NCBI RefSeq assembly: GCF_027244095.1
Contig: NC_069657.1
Span: 441,529,563 to 441,593,562 of the forward strand
Direction: 5' to 3'
DNA from: Hemicordylus capensis
Taxonomy: Eukaryota > Chordata > Lepidosauria > Squamata > Cordylidae
Length of the DNA: 64,000 nt
Part shown: piece by piece, positions 47,263 to 57,319 of the stretch
Layout of the letters: every line of letters begins with the position of its first letter
Position numbering within the stretch: the first letter of the stretch is position 1
Notes under the pieces: generated by a model
Told to the model about the DNA's origin: nothing
The model's database searches: none
What the model saw: the letters and a program-made list of their open reading frames with translations, nothing else
Made by a program: the position numbers and the translations under genes

Positions 47263-49803
47263 ATGGGGATCTCCACCAGAATCCTGCATTTCTACCTCAT
47301 TATTTTCTTCAGTTATGGAGAAGGCAGATTTCAGCATATAGACAAGAAGACCTATGTTTCCAAGCCCTCAGGTGATTACCATCAAAACAGTTCATCATTA
47401 ACAGAGTCACAGATTCCAAGAAAAACCCTCAGCTTTTCACACAATGCTGTGAAAGAAATACCCAAAAGGAAAGTGGAAGGCTCTTTAAATCTGCTATGCA
47501 ACCAGAGTTCTGAAGTTGAGCCAATAGCTATTTTGGTTAACAGCCTACCACAGGAAGTGCCTTATCAAAAGCCACCTCAGACGTTGTCACAAATTGATGG
47601 AATGGAACTATCACTGCAGGACACCACAGAACCTCCCAGGTCAGTAGAGAAACTTCAAGGAGCCACAAGCCTTCCAAATGCCAACCCAATGTTAAAGTGG
47701 AGTGGTCTGGGTCACATAAAACAAGATGCACACAGAACGGTGGCATTCCCACCTTCAAGATTAAGGAGAGCTGTAGTCTGTGGAATCCCAGTGAATGGAG
47801 TCCTTGACCTATCACACAGAAAACTGACAGAGAGTGAACTAAGGCAGAAAGTGGGTAGGCACTGTAAAGCCACTTTGAACAAAATTACTGAGTTCAATGT
47901 CAGTCACAACTATGTGAATATACATCTCACGGACTTAATTTTACTGCTCCTTAAAATGACGGAAGTGCAATCCATCAATGTGAGTTACAACCAGGTGACT
48001 CTCACATCTGCACACATGGAAAAGAGCTGTAAGCTGAGGCCCAGCAAGCTCTTGTTTTTAAACCTCAGCCACAATCCCCTCGACACTTTGGAAAACCTTT
48101 GTCTCCCTTCAACTGTCAAAAGCATTGATTTATCTTTCACACACATACACCAAATACCAGAGAAGTTTGGCATAATTTTTTTTCACTTAGAAGAGATGTA
48201 CGTTCAAGGAAACCAGCTTATATACCATGGTGCACGTGATACATCTGCCTGTTATTCAGGACGTTCAAGACTGAGCTCTAAGCCATTCACTGTGTCGTAT
48301 ATTTCCATTCCCAAAGAAACGCCCATTCGGAGCCTCCCACGGGCAGTCAAGCATCTAGAACTGTCACATTGTTCCATTGTGGAACTCCCAGAATGGTTTG
48401 TGCAAAATATGACACGCCTTTTCTTTCTAGACCTTAGCAACAACCCCATGCACACATTCCCCCAGCTGCCAACTTCACTGCAGTACCTGGATTTAAGCAA
48501 CAGTCACATCAAAAGGATAGCTGTGCTTAGCCACTTCTCCAATCTAACAGTGCTTAACATTCAAAACAATAAAATAACACACTTCTCATCTGCGTATCTT
48601 CCAGACTCACTAAAAGAACTTGATATCAGTAGAAATAAGATCCGTACGTTCCCTTTCCAGAAGGCACAGCACAACATAGAATCCCTCAATATCTCTGGAA
48701 ATCTACTACAACAGCTGAATCTGAGCAGCCCTTACTCCTCCCTCAACAACTTAGATGCAAGTTGCAATTTAATTGGAGAGCTGCTGGGTCCCATGGGAGA
48801 TTTGCTGCCGGAATTGAAATACCTGAATTTGTCAAGAAACAAAATCTCTTTTCTGCAACCAGGTTTTCTCCCTGAATCTTTGCTTGAGCTGGACATAAGC
48901 AACAATGTGATTATTGTCATCATGAAAGATACATTTGATCACTTGACCAACCTGAATGTTTTAACCATTCAAGGGAAACACTTTTTTTGCAGTTGTGACT
49001 TGTACTGGTTTGCGAACACATATCTCTCTACCCCAGGCATGCAGATAAATGGACGAGAACATCTTCGGTGTGGCTTTCCACTCAATAAGAAGGGCCTTTT
49101 GTTGGAAGAAAGTACGCTAACGCTTCTTTCCTGTTCTCTTGGCCTTCAGTTGGTCATTATGGCTTGCGTGGCCATCTTGGTTATGTCCATCATAACAGCC
49201 CTGTGTTGGCATCTCGATGGGCTCTGGTATATCAGGATGGGGTGGTACTGGTGCATGGCTAAGCGCAAACAATACAAGAAGAGACCAGAACAGAAGCCAT
49301 ATGATGCCTTCATTTCATACAGTGAAAATGACGCACTGTGGACTAAAGAGATCCTACTAGAAAAACTGGAAGCCAATGGCTTTAGAGTATGTTACCATGA
49401 GAGAGACTTCATGCCGGGGCACCCAGTGCTTGGGAACATTTTTCACTGCATTGAGAACAGCCACAAAGTTCTTTTTGTGCTGTCGCCCAGCTTCGTCAAC
49501 AGTTCCTGGTGCCAGTATGAGTTGTACTTTGCTGAACATCAGGTCCTCAATGAAAACCAAGACTCTCTTATTATGGTTGTGTTGGAGGACCTCCCCTGCA
49601 ACAGCATCCCACAGAAATTCAGCAAGCTGAGAAAGCTCTTGAAAAGGAAAACCTACTTAAAATGGAGCCCAGAGCAACATAAGCAGAAGCTCTTCTGGAG
49701 CCAGTTGACGGCGGTGCTAAAAACGACCAATGAACCAGTGGTTTTGAAAGAAGAAAATGGCCTCCACCAGAAAACAGATGTGAAATTGAAAGGGCATGAA
49801 TGA
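47263..49803 (+). CDS. TLR15: Toll-like receptor 15-type protein (single coding exon)
   Basis: This is an innate immune receptor of the TLR1-like group. Chicken TLR15 is an intronless, sauropsid-specific receptor reported to respond to microbial proteases (literature). The 846-aa product has a signal peptide (about 1-20), a long N-terminal part without clear repeats (to about 165), leucine-rich repeats with many NxS/NLS asparagines, and an LRR C-terminal cap (HFFCSCDLYW, C576 and C578). One membrane helix follows (about 630-649), then a TIR domain (about 679-825) with box 1 YDAFISYS, BB-loop RDFMPG (P718) and box 3 FW (811-812). I chose the ATG at 47263 because it lies one base after a strong acceptor (T-tract then CTCCAG, 47231-47261) and is followed by a signal peptide. 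The in-frame sequence upstream is only the T-tract. The reading frame is whole. TLR15 identity rests on remembered TIR similarity; another non-mammalian TLR1-group member is the alternative. Confidence 0.82.
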   Translation: MGISTRILHFYLIIFFSYGEGRFQHIDKKTYVSKPSGDYHQNSSSLTESQIPRKTLSFSHNAVKEIPKRKVEGSLNLLCNQSSEVEPIAILVNSLPQEVPYQKPPQTLSQIDGMELSLQDTTEPPRSVEKLQGATSLPNANPMLKWSGLGHIKQDAHRTVAFPPSRLRRAVVCGIPVNGVLDLSHRKLTESELRQKVGRHCKATLNKITEFNVSHNYVNIHLTDLILLLLKMTEVQSINVSYNQVTLTSAHMEKSCKLRPSKLLFLNLSHNPLDTLENLCLPSTVKSIDLSFTHIHQIPEKFGIIFFHLEEMYVQGNQLIYHGARDTSACYSGRSRLSSKPFTVSYISIPKETPIRSLPRAVKHLELSHCSIVELPEWFVQNMTRLFFLDLSNNPMHTFPQLPTSLQYLDLSNSHIKRIAVLSHFSNLTVLNIQNNKITHFSSAYLPDSLKELDISRNKIRTFPFQKAQHNIESLNISGNLLQQLNLSSPYSSLNNLDASCNLIGELLGPMGDLLPELKYLNLSRNKISFLQPGFLPESLLELDISNNVIIVIMKDTFDHLTNLNVLTIQGKHFFCSCDLYWFANTYLSTPGMQINGREHLRCGFPLNKKGLLLEESTLTLLSCSLGLQLVIMACVAILVMSIITALCWHLDGLWYIRMGWYWCMAKRKQYKKRPEQKPYDAFISYSENDALWTKEILLEKLEANGFRVCYHERDFMPGHPVLGNIFHCIENSHKVLFVLSPSFVNSSWCQYELYFAEHQVLNENQDSLIMVVLEDLPCNSIPQKFSKLRKLLKRKTYLKWSPEQHKQKLFWSQLTAVLKTTNEPVVLKEENGLHQKTDVKLKGHE

Positions 49804-50204
49804 GGAATGTGAACATTTGATGGGGTTTTGCATGCCAAGTGGTTGACTTTGAACTGGTTAAAAAAGACCATGGCCAGATGCTTATAAGAACAGTAAAGGT
49901 GAACATTCCAGCATTCCAGTTACAAAAACTAGTGGCTGACATTCTGCACAGCAGAATGTCAGCATTAGGGAGCCACTGAGGATGCTGCTGCACAACATGC
50001 TGCACAGCAGGGGCAGCTGCGGAAAGACTTAAAAACAGCTTCTGGGCAATTGTGCAATGCTACTTGCCTAACACAAATGTCCCGCTGTGCAAAATGTTAT
50101 TGGCCATTGTCTTCTGCAAGCCTCCAGGTCCAGTCCTGAAACAAATCATAGTATATTGCCATGCCAAAATGATGGTAATCCTTCCTGACCAGTGATCCCT
50201 TCAA

Positions 50205-50330
50205 CAGGGCTTCCCAGATGTTGTTGACGACAGCTCCCAGAATCCCCAGCTACAATGGCTTTTGCTTGGGGACTATGGCAGTTGCAGTCGACAACAGCTA
50301 GGAATCCCTGTTAGAGGGAACACTGGTCAT
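50205..50330. mobile_element. hAT-type hairpin MITE
   Basis: CAGGGCTTCCCAGATGTTGT and ACAGCTAGGAATCCCTG form the inverted ends around ACAGCTCCCAGAATCCC and its partner. It lies downstream of the TLR gene. Confidence 0.7.
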
Positions 50331-50426
50331 GATGCCTGGGCACTTGCAATCTGTAGGCCAATTCATGCATATATTTATTTGTATAGGTGTATACCTAATA
50401 TGTTTTGCACTAGGGCTGTACAACGT

Positions 50427-50549
50427 ATATCCACTATCCACTGCCATAGTGGGCAATAGTCAAGTATGATGGAGTTGTAGTCTAGCCCTCCTACAGTTGC
50501 TAGACTACAACTCCATCATACTTGACTATTGCCCAATATGGCAGTGGAT
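50427..50549. repeat. Long near-perfect palindrome
   Basis: The arms 50451-50485 and 50500-50534 are perfect reverse complements over 35 bases, with a 14-base loop. A further 12-base pair (TCCACTGCCATA / TATGGCAGTGGA) lies outside. It looks like a young member of the hairpin MITE group. Confidence 0.85.
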
Positions 50550-51184
50550 TAGGGGAGCTGGAGTGCAAAAAGAGCTGGAGGGTCAACCTTGTGCATCCCT
50601 GTTTTATACACATGCTTGAAAATATAGACTGGAAATAAGTGAGGTTAAGCATGTATAACCTCACCAAGAAGGGAGATAGAAGTGGTTGGGGCTTTCAGTC
50701 AAGCATACTGTATGAAGCAGCTAGCCTTAAGAGGATGGTCTACTGAAACCGCAGAAATGTCAGAATAGAAACACAGGAGCTAGGAAGAAGCAGGAAGCAA
50801 GCACATCAACTCCCTGTGTTCCTGTTCTGGAACGTCTTCCATTATAGGAAATGCAAGTCCATGTGGCTTAATTGGGACAGGAAAGAGTGCAAGCACTCTG
50901 GGAAAAGGGGAAAGCATAGGATGCTTTCCCTTTAAGTCAAAGGTGTGTACGTAATGTGACCATGACTCCTGCAGAGCCGAAGAGGAAGAAGTCCTAATTC
51001 TTGCCATTGCTTCTGTGTCACCATGATGCAATTAGACAAACACAGAGAGACAGGGACAGGAATCCACCTGGCCATTCATGATGTTGTGGAACACCTGGGA
51101 ATATTTGACTGCAGTAACATAATAGGTGGTTGGTCATTTGACATTTTTCAGCTCTAGTGTTGCTGAGTATTCGTTTTGGTTTAT

Positions 51185-51475
51185 TGTCTATTTATTATTT
51201 ATTATTATTTCTTGTTTACACAGTCAGAAAGGTGTTATTGACTGGTTTGTTTTATCCAGACATCGAGTCCTTTCCCAATGATGGCTGATTTTTATTATCA
51301 ATATTGTTGTTATTATTATTATTACAGATACTGTCGCAAAATATAGGCTGTTCCTAGTAAAGTTGTTTTTTGTAATTGGCTAATGGTAATTTCTGTGGCC
51401 CCTATGGTGTTGAGGTGCTCTTCAAGGTGTTTTGGAATTGCACCTAGGGCACCGCCTATTATTATTATTATATTT
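51185..51475 (-). mobile_element. R4-clade LINE 3' end, second copy
   Basis: In reverse orientation it matches the last part of the R4-type element at 21936-22170 (GGTGTTGAGGTGCTCTTCAA, GTTATTGACTGGTTTGTTTT), ending in ATT-rich tails on both sides. Confidence 0.8.
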
Positions 51476-52127
51476 TATTATTTCATTTTAAAGATTGTGT
51501 CCTTTGTGTGCTGTTTCTTTTGAAATAATAGAAACGACCACTCCTCCATGACAGTGCTTGTGCACACAAACCCCTAAGAGTGAATACAAAAAATATCACC
51601 ATTGGTCATTTAGATGGTTTAAGGAGCAAGGCTTACAGGAGCTCCATCTAATTAAACACCAAAGCTATTCACACACACACAACCAAAGCTGGGCTAAGGA
51701 AGCCGTTCAGGGAGCGTGCCACTTAGCCCAGGTTTGGGGTGTGAGGGTGCCCAGAACGTGGGTTAAATGACCATGTGTTGGCTTTGTGTGGCACCTACAC
51801 ACAAGTAGCCTCCTGGCCTGCATTGAGAGGCTCCCTATAATGCACCGCGCATTCATGTGGTGCATTATGGAAGTTCCGGGGGCTTCCCGACCCCAGGAAC
51901 TCCCTGCTGATGGCAGGAGTCACCACTGGGTGAGCATCTGCTCGCTCACCAAGGGAGAGATGATCATCTCTGGGAGAGGTAAGCATTTCATGGCTTCCTC
52001 CCCTCACACCCTTAGCGCCATTTCTCCGCTCGTGAGAAAGGGCTCTTAGTGTTGTAAAATCAAATTAGCACCCACAGGAACATAGGAAGCTGCCTTATAC
52101 CAAGTCAGACCATGAGTTCCTCTAGCT

Positions 52128-52268
52128 CAGTACTAGCTGCACAACCTTAGCCCTCCTGCAGATGTTGGACTACAATTTTCACCATCCGTGACTATTTGGC
52201 CATTGTGGTTGGTGCTGATGGGAGTTGTAGTCCAACAACAGCTGGAGGGCTGGAGTTGTGCAGCCCTG
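52128..52268. mobile_element. hAT-type hairpin MITE nested in a SINE
   Basis: The ends are CAGTACTAGCTGCACAACC and GTTGTGCAGCCCTG. The flanks CTCTAGCT and CTCTATAC agree at 6 of 8 bases. Confidence 0.75.
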
Positions 52269-52415
52269 CTCTATACTGACTCATAGCAGCTCTCCCAGGT
52301 TTCAGGCAGGCATCTTTCCCAGCCCTACCTGGAGATGTTTCCAGGGATTGAACCTGGGACCTTCTGCATACAAAGCAGATGCTCTACCACTGAGTTGCTG
52401 ACCCATCCCCTGAGT

Positions 52416-52545
52416 CACGGATCCTCAACGTTGGGCCCCCAGATGTTCTTGGACTTCCATAATCCCCAGCTAAAGGCCACTGGGCCTGGGGATTATGGGA
52501 GTTGAAGTCCAAGAACATCTGGGGGCCCAACGTTGAGGATCCCTG
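52416..52545. mobile_element. hAT-type hairpin MITE nested in a SINE
   Basis: The ends CACGGATCCTCAACGTTGGG and CCCAACGTTGAGGATCCCTG pair almost perfectly. The flanks CCCTGAGT and CCCTAAGG agree at 6 of 8. Confidence 0.78.
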
Positions 52546-52711
52546 CCCTAAGGGGAAAATCTTACAGCAGACATGCTGTTTTGTAGTCACTCATCCAAAT
52601 GCAAAGCAAGGTGAACTCTGCTTAGCAAAGGGCACAATTTATGCTTGGTGCAGCCAAGACAGCTCTCCACCATCTCTTAACTGCTGCATCAGCTATGGCA
52701 TGGTTAATGAC

Positions 52712-52978
52712 AGTGGCTGACATACCGTGCAGGATTCCATCTGCCTTGTAAAAGAATGTTTGCACAGTTGCAGAACAGCACAATTACATAAAATGCAAGA
52801 TTTATGCAAATGCAGTTGTGCAATGGACAGTCATTATTTCCAGTGGCTATGCACCACACAACTGTGTATGGGGGATTCTTGCATTTTGCACAACTGTTCT
52901 CCTGCACAACTGCACACACATTCTGTTACAAATCAGACAAAACATTGTGCAGTATGTCAGCCACTCTTATTTTTACTT
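52712..52978. mobile_element. MITE with AGTGGCTGACAT termini
   Basis: The left end CAGTGGCTGACATACCGTGC and the right end TGTGCAGTATGTCAGCCACT are inverted. The interior is rich in TGCACAA/TTGCATTTGC motifs. Related pieces lie at 49928-50000 and 53990-54122. No target duplication was clear. Confidence 0.65.
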
Positions 52979-52999
52979 TGCTGGGATCATTTAGACCCC

Positions 53000-54780
53000 C
53001 AGTACCCTGGATGTGTTGTATTTCACTTTCCCCCATTCATCTGCTTTGGGGTCTAACAGACTCCAATGCCATTTTAATGAAGCCATCCAGTTTTTCAAAA
53101 GCCACAAACAGGAGGGGGCTGTTGAAACACCACTAAACAACTGACCCTTTTATTACAGAAGAATATGTGAAGCATGAAGGTGGCACAAGTTGGAGGGGGG
53201 TGAGTTTAATACCATTCTATGACCCCAATAGCGCAGGAGATGCAGAACAAAAGAATACCAAAGAAAACACAAAGGCTAGCAGCACTGTTCCTCATGTAAT
53301 ATTTGGGGAATTCACATAATTTTCGGGGAATTAGAAAAATACAAAGGCAAAAATGCATTAGCCAATAAAATATTGTCATTACACTACAAGAAAATCAAAT
53401 GTATGCCTAATTCTGCCTATCTTAGGCTTCGTGGTGCCCAATTTCAACCCATCAAAAATTAGTTCTGTGTATTCTCTAAAAAGGTTTCTTATAACACGAA
53501 TGCTTACACAACAAAGACGACCAGTCATAATAAGACAGTTATTACAAAAGACATTTATAATGGTGCAAAAAGGGGTGCAAACACTGGCAAAAAGGCTCAG
53601 CCTGGTGTTAATATAGAGTGGGGACCTTGACGCAGATACTGGACCTTTGAAATCTCACTTCAAAAAAAACAACAACAACACAGAGACACACAACTTTTTA
53701 GCTTTGGCAGTTTGTAAAGAAGTTTGAAATGGCAGGTGTCCGTGTCTTCAAAAATGTGCCTGTCTAGATCTATAACAGACATGTAGAAACCCCATATGAA
53801 GATGTCACTGTTGGCACAGACCTGGGACTGATGCAAAGAAAACAAAGCAGGCACTCCTCCATGAGTTCATCTCCCTACCTAGCAGGTTCCTCTAAAATGA
53901 TGGCATCTCCCTGCCCCTCTCCTTGGCTTTTATTATACTGGCTGAGATACTACACGGCATCCCACCTGCCTTTCAATGAAACATGGGCAGAGCTGCGTAA
54001 GAGTAGCCATGCATTGTGCAACTCTGTTTGTGCAATCCTTGCATTTGCACAAGAGCGCTCTTGCACAACTGCAAACACGTTTCGTTAAAAGGCACATGGA
54101 ACGTTGCCCAGTATGCCAGCCAACCTAATCTGAGTGGCAAGAATTAGCCTGTTGAGAGAGAGAGTAGGGAACAGGCTTGTTCAGACACGCTGAAAACCCC
54201 ATATTTAAACAAACCATGGTCCTGGCAGAATTCTTGCTGTGTGGAGGGGGAGGGTTGTGTGCGTGCGTGCGAGCGAGTGTGTGTGTGGGGGGGGTATCAT
54301 TACACATTTCACTGCCAATGTCATTCAATCTCCATTGCCACCCCTTGAAAAAACATTCTTCTGCATTGCACTGACAAGATATACAATTCAGAGTAGAAAC
54401 CTTTAAAAAGCGACCATCTCCGTTAATGCTAAAACTGTGCACTTTTGACAAAATACTTAGGAACAGTGAAGTCATATCGAGTTCAGTTCTAAAACTGAGT
54501 ACTAAGTGGCAATTCGTAGTTGGCAGCCTTTTGACAAAAAAGCAGATTTAATACGATATGCTAAAGTTCAGAAATAATACTCTGGGAATTGTAATAATGC
54601 CCACTGTACCATGGAGATTAGTAACCTGTAAAATTGAAAAAAGATGAAACGGACAACCAAGGAGATGGCAGAGTCAGACCTGAAGTCGGGTCTGCCTCTC
54701 ATCTTGGCTGATGCTTGTTCAGTAGACTAAAAGCAAACACACCTCAAGCATGAAGGGTTTACACATATACTGTAGAGTGC
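53000..54780. other. Between the TLR and GPR75 genes
   Basis: Apart from the MITE fragment at 53990-54122 and a G/T-rich run at 54240-54295, no feature was recognised. Confidence 0.4.
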
Positions 54781-54784
54781 AAGG

Positions 54785-54880
54785 CTGGGCAAACTCCACC
54801 TGTGGCTGAACGGCGACGACTCCCATAATCGCTGACTATTGGCCACAGTGGATTATGGAAGTTGTAGTACAAAGCAATAC
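54785..54880. mobile_element. Decayed hAT-type hairpin MITE
   Basis: GACTCCCATAATCGCTGACTA and TGGATTATGGAAGTTGTAGT form the inner inverted arms. The outer ends are worn. Confidence 0.55.
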
Positions 54881-54969
54881 AAAAGATCAGGAAAAACTGC
54901 AATAGGGTCCTGGGTTAATAATATTTCACTACCAAGGGTGAGAATAGAAGTGGGTATTTTAATAACCTA

Positions 54970-55145
54970 CTCGTAGTCTTCCTCAGTGACTTCCCAGGTA
55001 TTCTTCTCATGAGGACATAGCATGTGCTACTGGGTGAGAAGGGGACCTTGGAAATATTATGAAAATTTATTTGGATCCAAAGGAGTCTGGAGGTGCAATG
55101 CCCTCGTGAGAACAATACATGGGAAGTCACTGAGGAAGACTACGA
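54970..55145. repeat. Inverted repeat with about 43-base arms
   Basis: CGTAGTCTTCCTCAGTGACT (54972 onward) pairs with AGTCACTGAGGAAGACTACG (ending about 55145). Further pairing runs inward through the GGGAAG and TTCTCATGAGG stretches. It is probably a small DNA element or its ends. Confidence 0.65.
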
Positions 55146-55349
55146 GTCGAAATGCGTATGACTCTATAAAGATCCTCAACGACTCAAAATCACTGGGAAC
55201 CACATGGGTTTGTAGGCTTTGTCTGAGGACTTTTTACAACATTTGAACTTATTACCTAACCAGCATACGTATGTGGACTTCTAATGTATTGTGATGTTCT
55301 AAAACAATCCTTATTAAGTTTCAAACAATTTTATGCAGCATTATTAACT

Positions 55350-55355
55350 TTTATT
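55350..55355 (-). promoter_or_regulatory. Candidate GPR75 polyadenylation signal
   Basis: AATAAA on the minus strand lies about 320 bases after the GPR75 stop, in AT-rich sequence. It fits a short 3' UTR but is not proven. Confidence 0.35.
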
Positions 55356-55675
55356 ATTATCCATTTATATCCATTTATATTCTTTTGTAGTTCTATATTA
55401 TTAACCTAGGACCATATTGCATGTTGCCATATTGCATATTTCCCTGATCTTTTGTATTGCTTTGGTTTACCTTTGGATCAGGTTCATACCCTGCTTTGTT
55501 TAGTGTATCGGGTTGTAGTCCAAAAACATCTGGAGGGTCAGGTTTGCCCATCTCTGCTGTAGTGCATTCCAAAATGCCTGATGGCATAATTTGGCCTTAT
55601 CATGTGGCACACTTTGTCAAGAAAAAGTTAGCCACCATTGTGGCAGAACCCTGGACTGCCCTCAGCTCCCACCGG

Positions 55676-57319
55676 CTACACCGAGGGAGCTGGTATCTGC
55701 TTAGCAGAAGTACTGTCAAAATCCTGCACCAAGTCATTCGTGGTGTGGTAGTTCATGGCAATGTAGGACCTGGCAAACCCAAAGGGAGAGCTTGCAGGTT
55801 GCAGGCTGTTGGGAGTGCTCACTTCCTGGGATGGGCAGCTGTTATAGATGCTATAGTAAGGCTCAATGCGGGTGTTCATGGGGGTTGAACTACTCTGGCC
55901 TCCGTATGGCTGCTGGCCGATGGAAGCTTTAGGGCTCAGCATGCTTTCCTTGGAGTGGCTAGGGCCACAGGCTTGGTCCACAAACTTCTTCTGAGGCTTT
56001 GGAGAGAGCATGTAGGCTGAGTTGGTCTCGTGGTGAGAGGACTTGTTCCTGTTGGCCTCCAGGCTCCCTCTGCCCACAGCTCGGAGCCTGGTCTTCTGCT
56101 TGCAACAAAAAAAGAGGAGAGCCAAGTACTGGAGGCACCACAGGACCCTCCTCCTCAACCCAGCACTGTTACGGGAATATATAAAAGGGTTCAATCCAGA
56201 CTTGAAAAAAATGAGGGTAAATCCACACAGTTCGAACTGGTAGAGGATGAAGCTACTGTTCCTGGACAATACGTCCTGCACCAAAGAGATCCCCAATGGG
56301 AGGCAGCAAACTAGGACGGAAAGGACAATTACCACACACGTTACCACAGCTTTAGAGTCTTTGGCTGTGGACAAGTTGACGGTGGACACCAGCTGGAGTC
56401 TGCTGGCTGCAGATGCCGGCAACTGGCTGAGGTTCTTCCCGTAGCCATGGGTCTGGACATGCTGCAGTTTGTTGTAGTTCTGATTTCTGTACAGAGCTGG
56501 CACAGTGCACTGTACCCCATCAGCACACCCAGCCATAAGAGGTCCAGAAAAAGGCTGAGGCCTGGACGCGTCGACTGTGATGACCGGAGGGCATTTCCTC
56601 ACTTGGGCATTTCTCCTCAAGGCCTGGGCAATCATGATGTAAGAGACCGAAGCTACCGTCACACAGCATATGAAGTCAATCACATACATGTAAGGGATTA
56701 TCTTCCCCTCGCCGCTGACCAGACTGGAGATGGGAAGGCAGAGGCGGGATTTGTGGGTTCTCATGGTGGCCAGTGTGGCAAGAGTGAAGCTAGTGGCCCA
56801 CAAGAGCAGGGTGAGCAAGAGAGTACAAGGGAAAGAGGCGGTCTGATTGGGCTGCTTCCCCAGCACCATGCGCAGTCGGTGAAGGGCGATCACCGCCACA
56901 GTCTTGAGGGACATGATGATGAAGCCGGAGCTGGTGAGATGGAAGGTGAAGCAGAAGGCATCTGGAATGCCCGCTGCAGAATCCAAGAAGAGGGCAAAGG
57001 TGAACATGGGAGCAGTCACGCTGCAGATGAAGAGGTCGCAGAAGGACAGGTTGAGGATCATGAAATCAAAGTTGGTCCTGAACTTCCGGAAGGCCGGGTC
57101 AAAGAAGGACAAGAAGACAATGAGGTTGCCATAGGAACCCAGACAGAAGATGACAGCCAGTAGAAAGGTACACGTGATCAGGGTGGCTGTGTGGATGATT
57201 TCCTGGAGATCCCCCTCGAACAAAAAGGTGTCATTGTTGCCCCAAGAGTGTGGTGGCAGCTGCGGTGAGGAGTTGGAGTGCTCTGTCCACTTCGCCTCAG
57301 CCCAACCAGTCAGGTTCAT
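55676..57319 (-). CDS. GPR75: GPR75, probable G-protein-coupled receptor 75
   Basis: GPR75 is a class A GPCR at the plasma membrane. CCL5 and 20-HETE have been proposed as ligands, and human loss-of-function variants are linked to leanness (literature). The 547-aa product matches human GPR75 (540 aa) closely through TM1 to TM7: [57 protein letters not shown], and the tail [17 protein letters not shown] to [15 protein letters not shown] helices lie at about 42-70, 83-110, 123-146, 161-185, 207-233, 324-348 and 358-381. H147-R148-L149 takes the place of the usual DRY. N-glycosylation sequons are at N2, N16 and N29. The frame stays open to 57451, but the human N-terminus (MNSTG) aligns with MNLTG at 57319, so that start was chosen. 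The coding region is one exon, as in mammals. Confidence 0.96.
   Translation of the reverse strand: MNLTGWAEAKWTEHSNSSPQLPPHSWGNNDTFLFEGDLQEIIHTATLITCTFLLAVIFCLGSYGNLIVFLSFFDPAFRKFRTNFDFMILNLSFCDLFICSVTAPMFTFALFLDSAAGIPDAFCFTFHLTSSGFIIMSLKTVAVIALHRLRMVLGKQPNQTASFPCTLLLTLLLWATSFTLATLATMRTHKSRLCLPISSLVSGEGKIIPYMYVIDFICCVTVASVSYIMIAQALRRNAQVRKCPPVITVDASRPQPFSGPLMAGCADGVQCTVPALYRNQNYNKLQHVQTHGYGKNLSQLPASAASRLQLVSTVNLSTAKDSKAVVTCVVIVLSVLVCCLPLGISLVQDVLSRNSSFILYQFELCGFTLIFFKSGLNPFIYSRNSAGLRRRVLWCLQYLALLFFCCKQKTRLRAVGRGSLEANRNKSSHHETNSAYMLSPKPQKKFVDQACGPSHSKESMLSPKASIGQQPYGGQSSSTPMNTRIEPYYSIYNSCPSQEVSTPNSLQPASSPFGFARSYIAMNYHTTNDLVQDFDSTSAKQIPAPSV

Larger units (their letters stand above)
52078..52672 (-). 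repeat. Composite 5S/tRNA SINE carrying two hAT MITEs
   Basis: The host SINE starts AGGAAGCTGCCTTATACC and includes a tRNA-Ala-like unit (52345-52400: AACCTGGGACCTTCTGCATA, GCAGATGCTCTACCACTGAG). It ends in a 5S-like head (52550-52672). Two hairpin MITEs are nested in it. Confidence 0.8.

Noticed and set aside
56447-57163. A 238-aa plus-strand open frame inside GPR75
   Set aside because: It is the antisense shadow of the conserved GPR75 coding exon.
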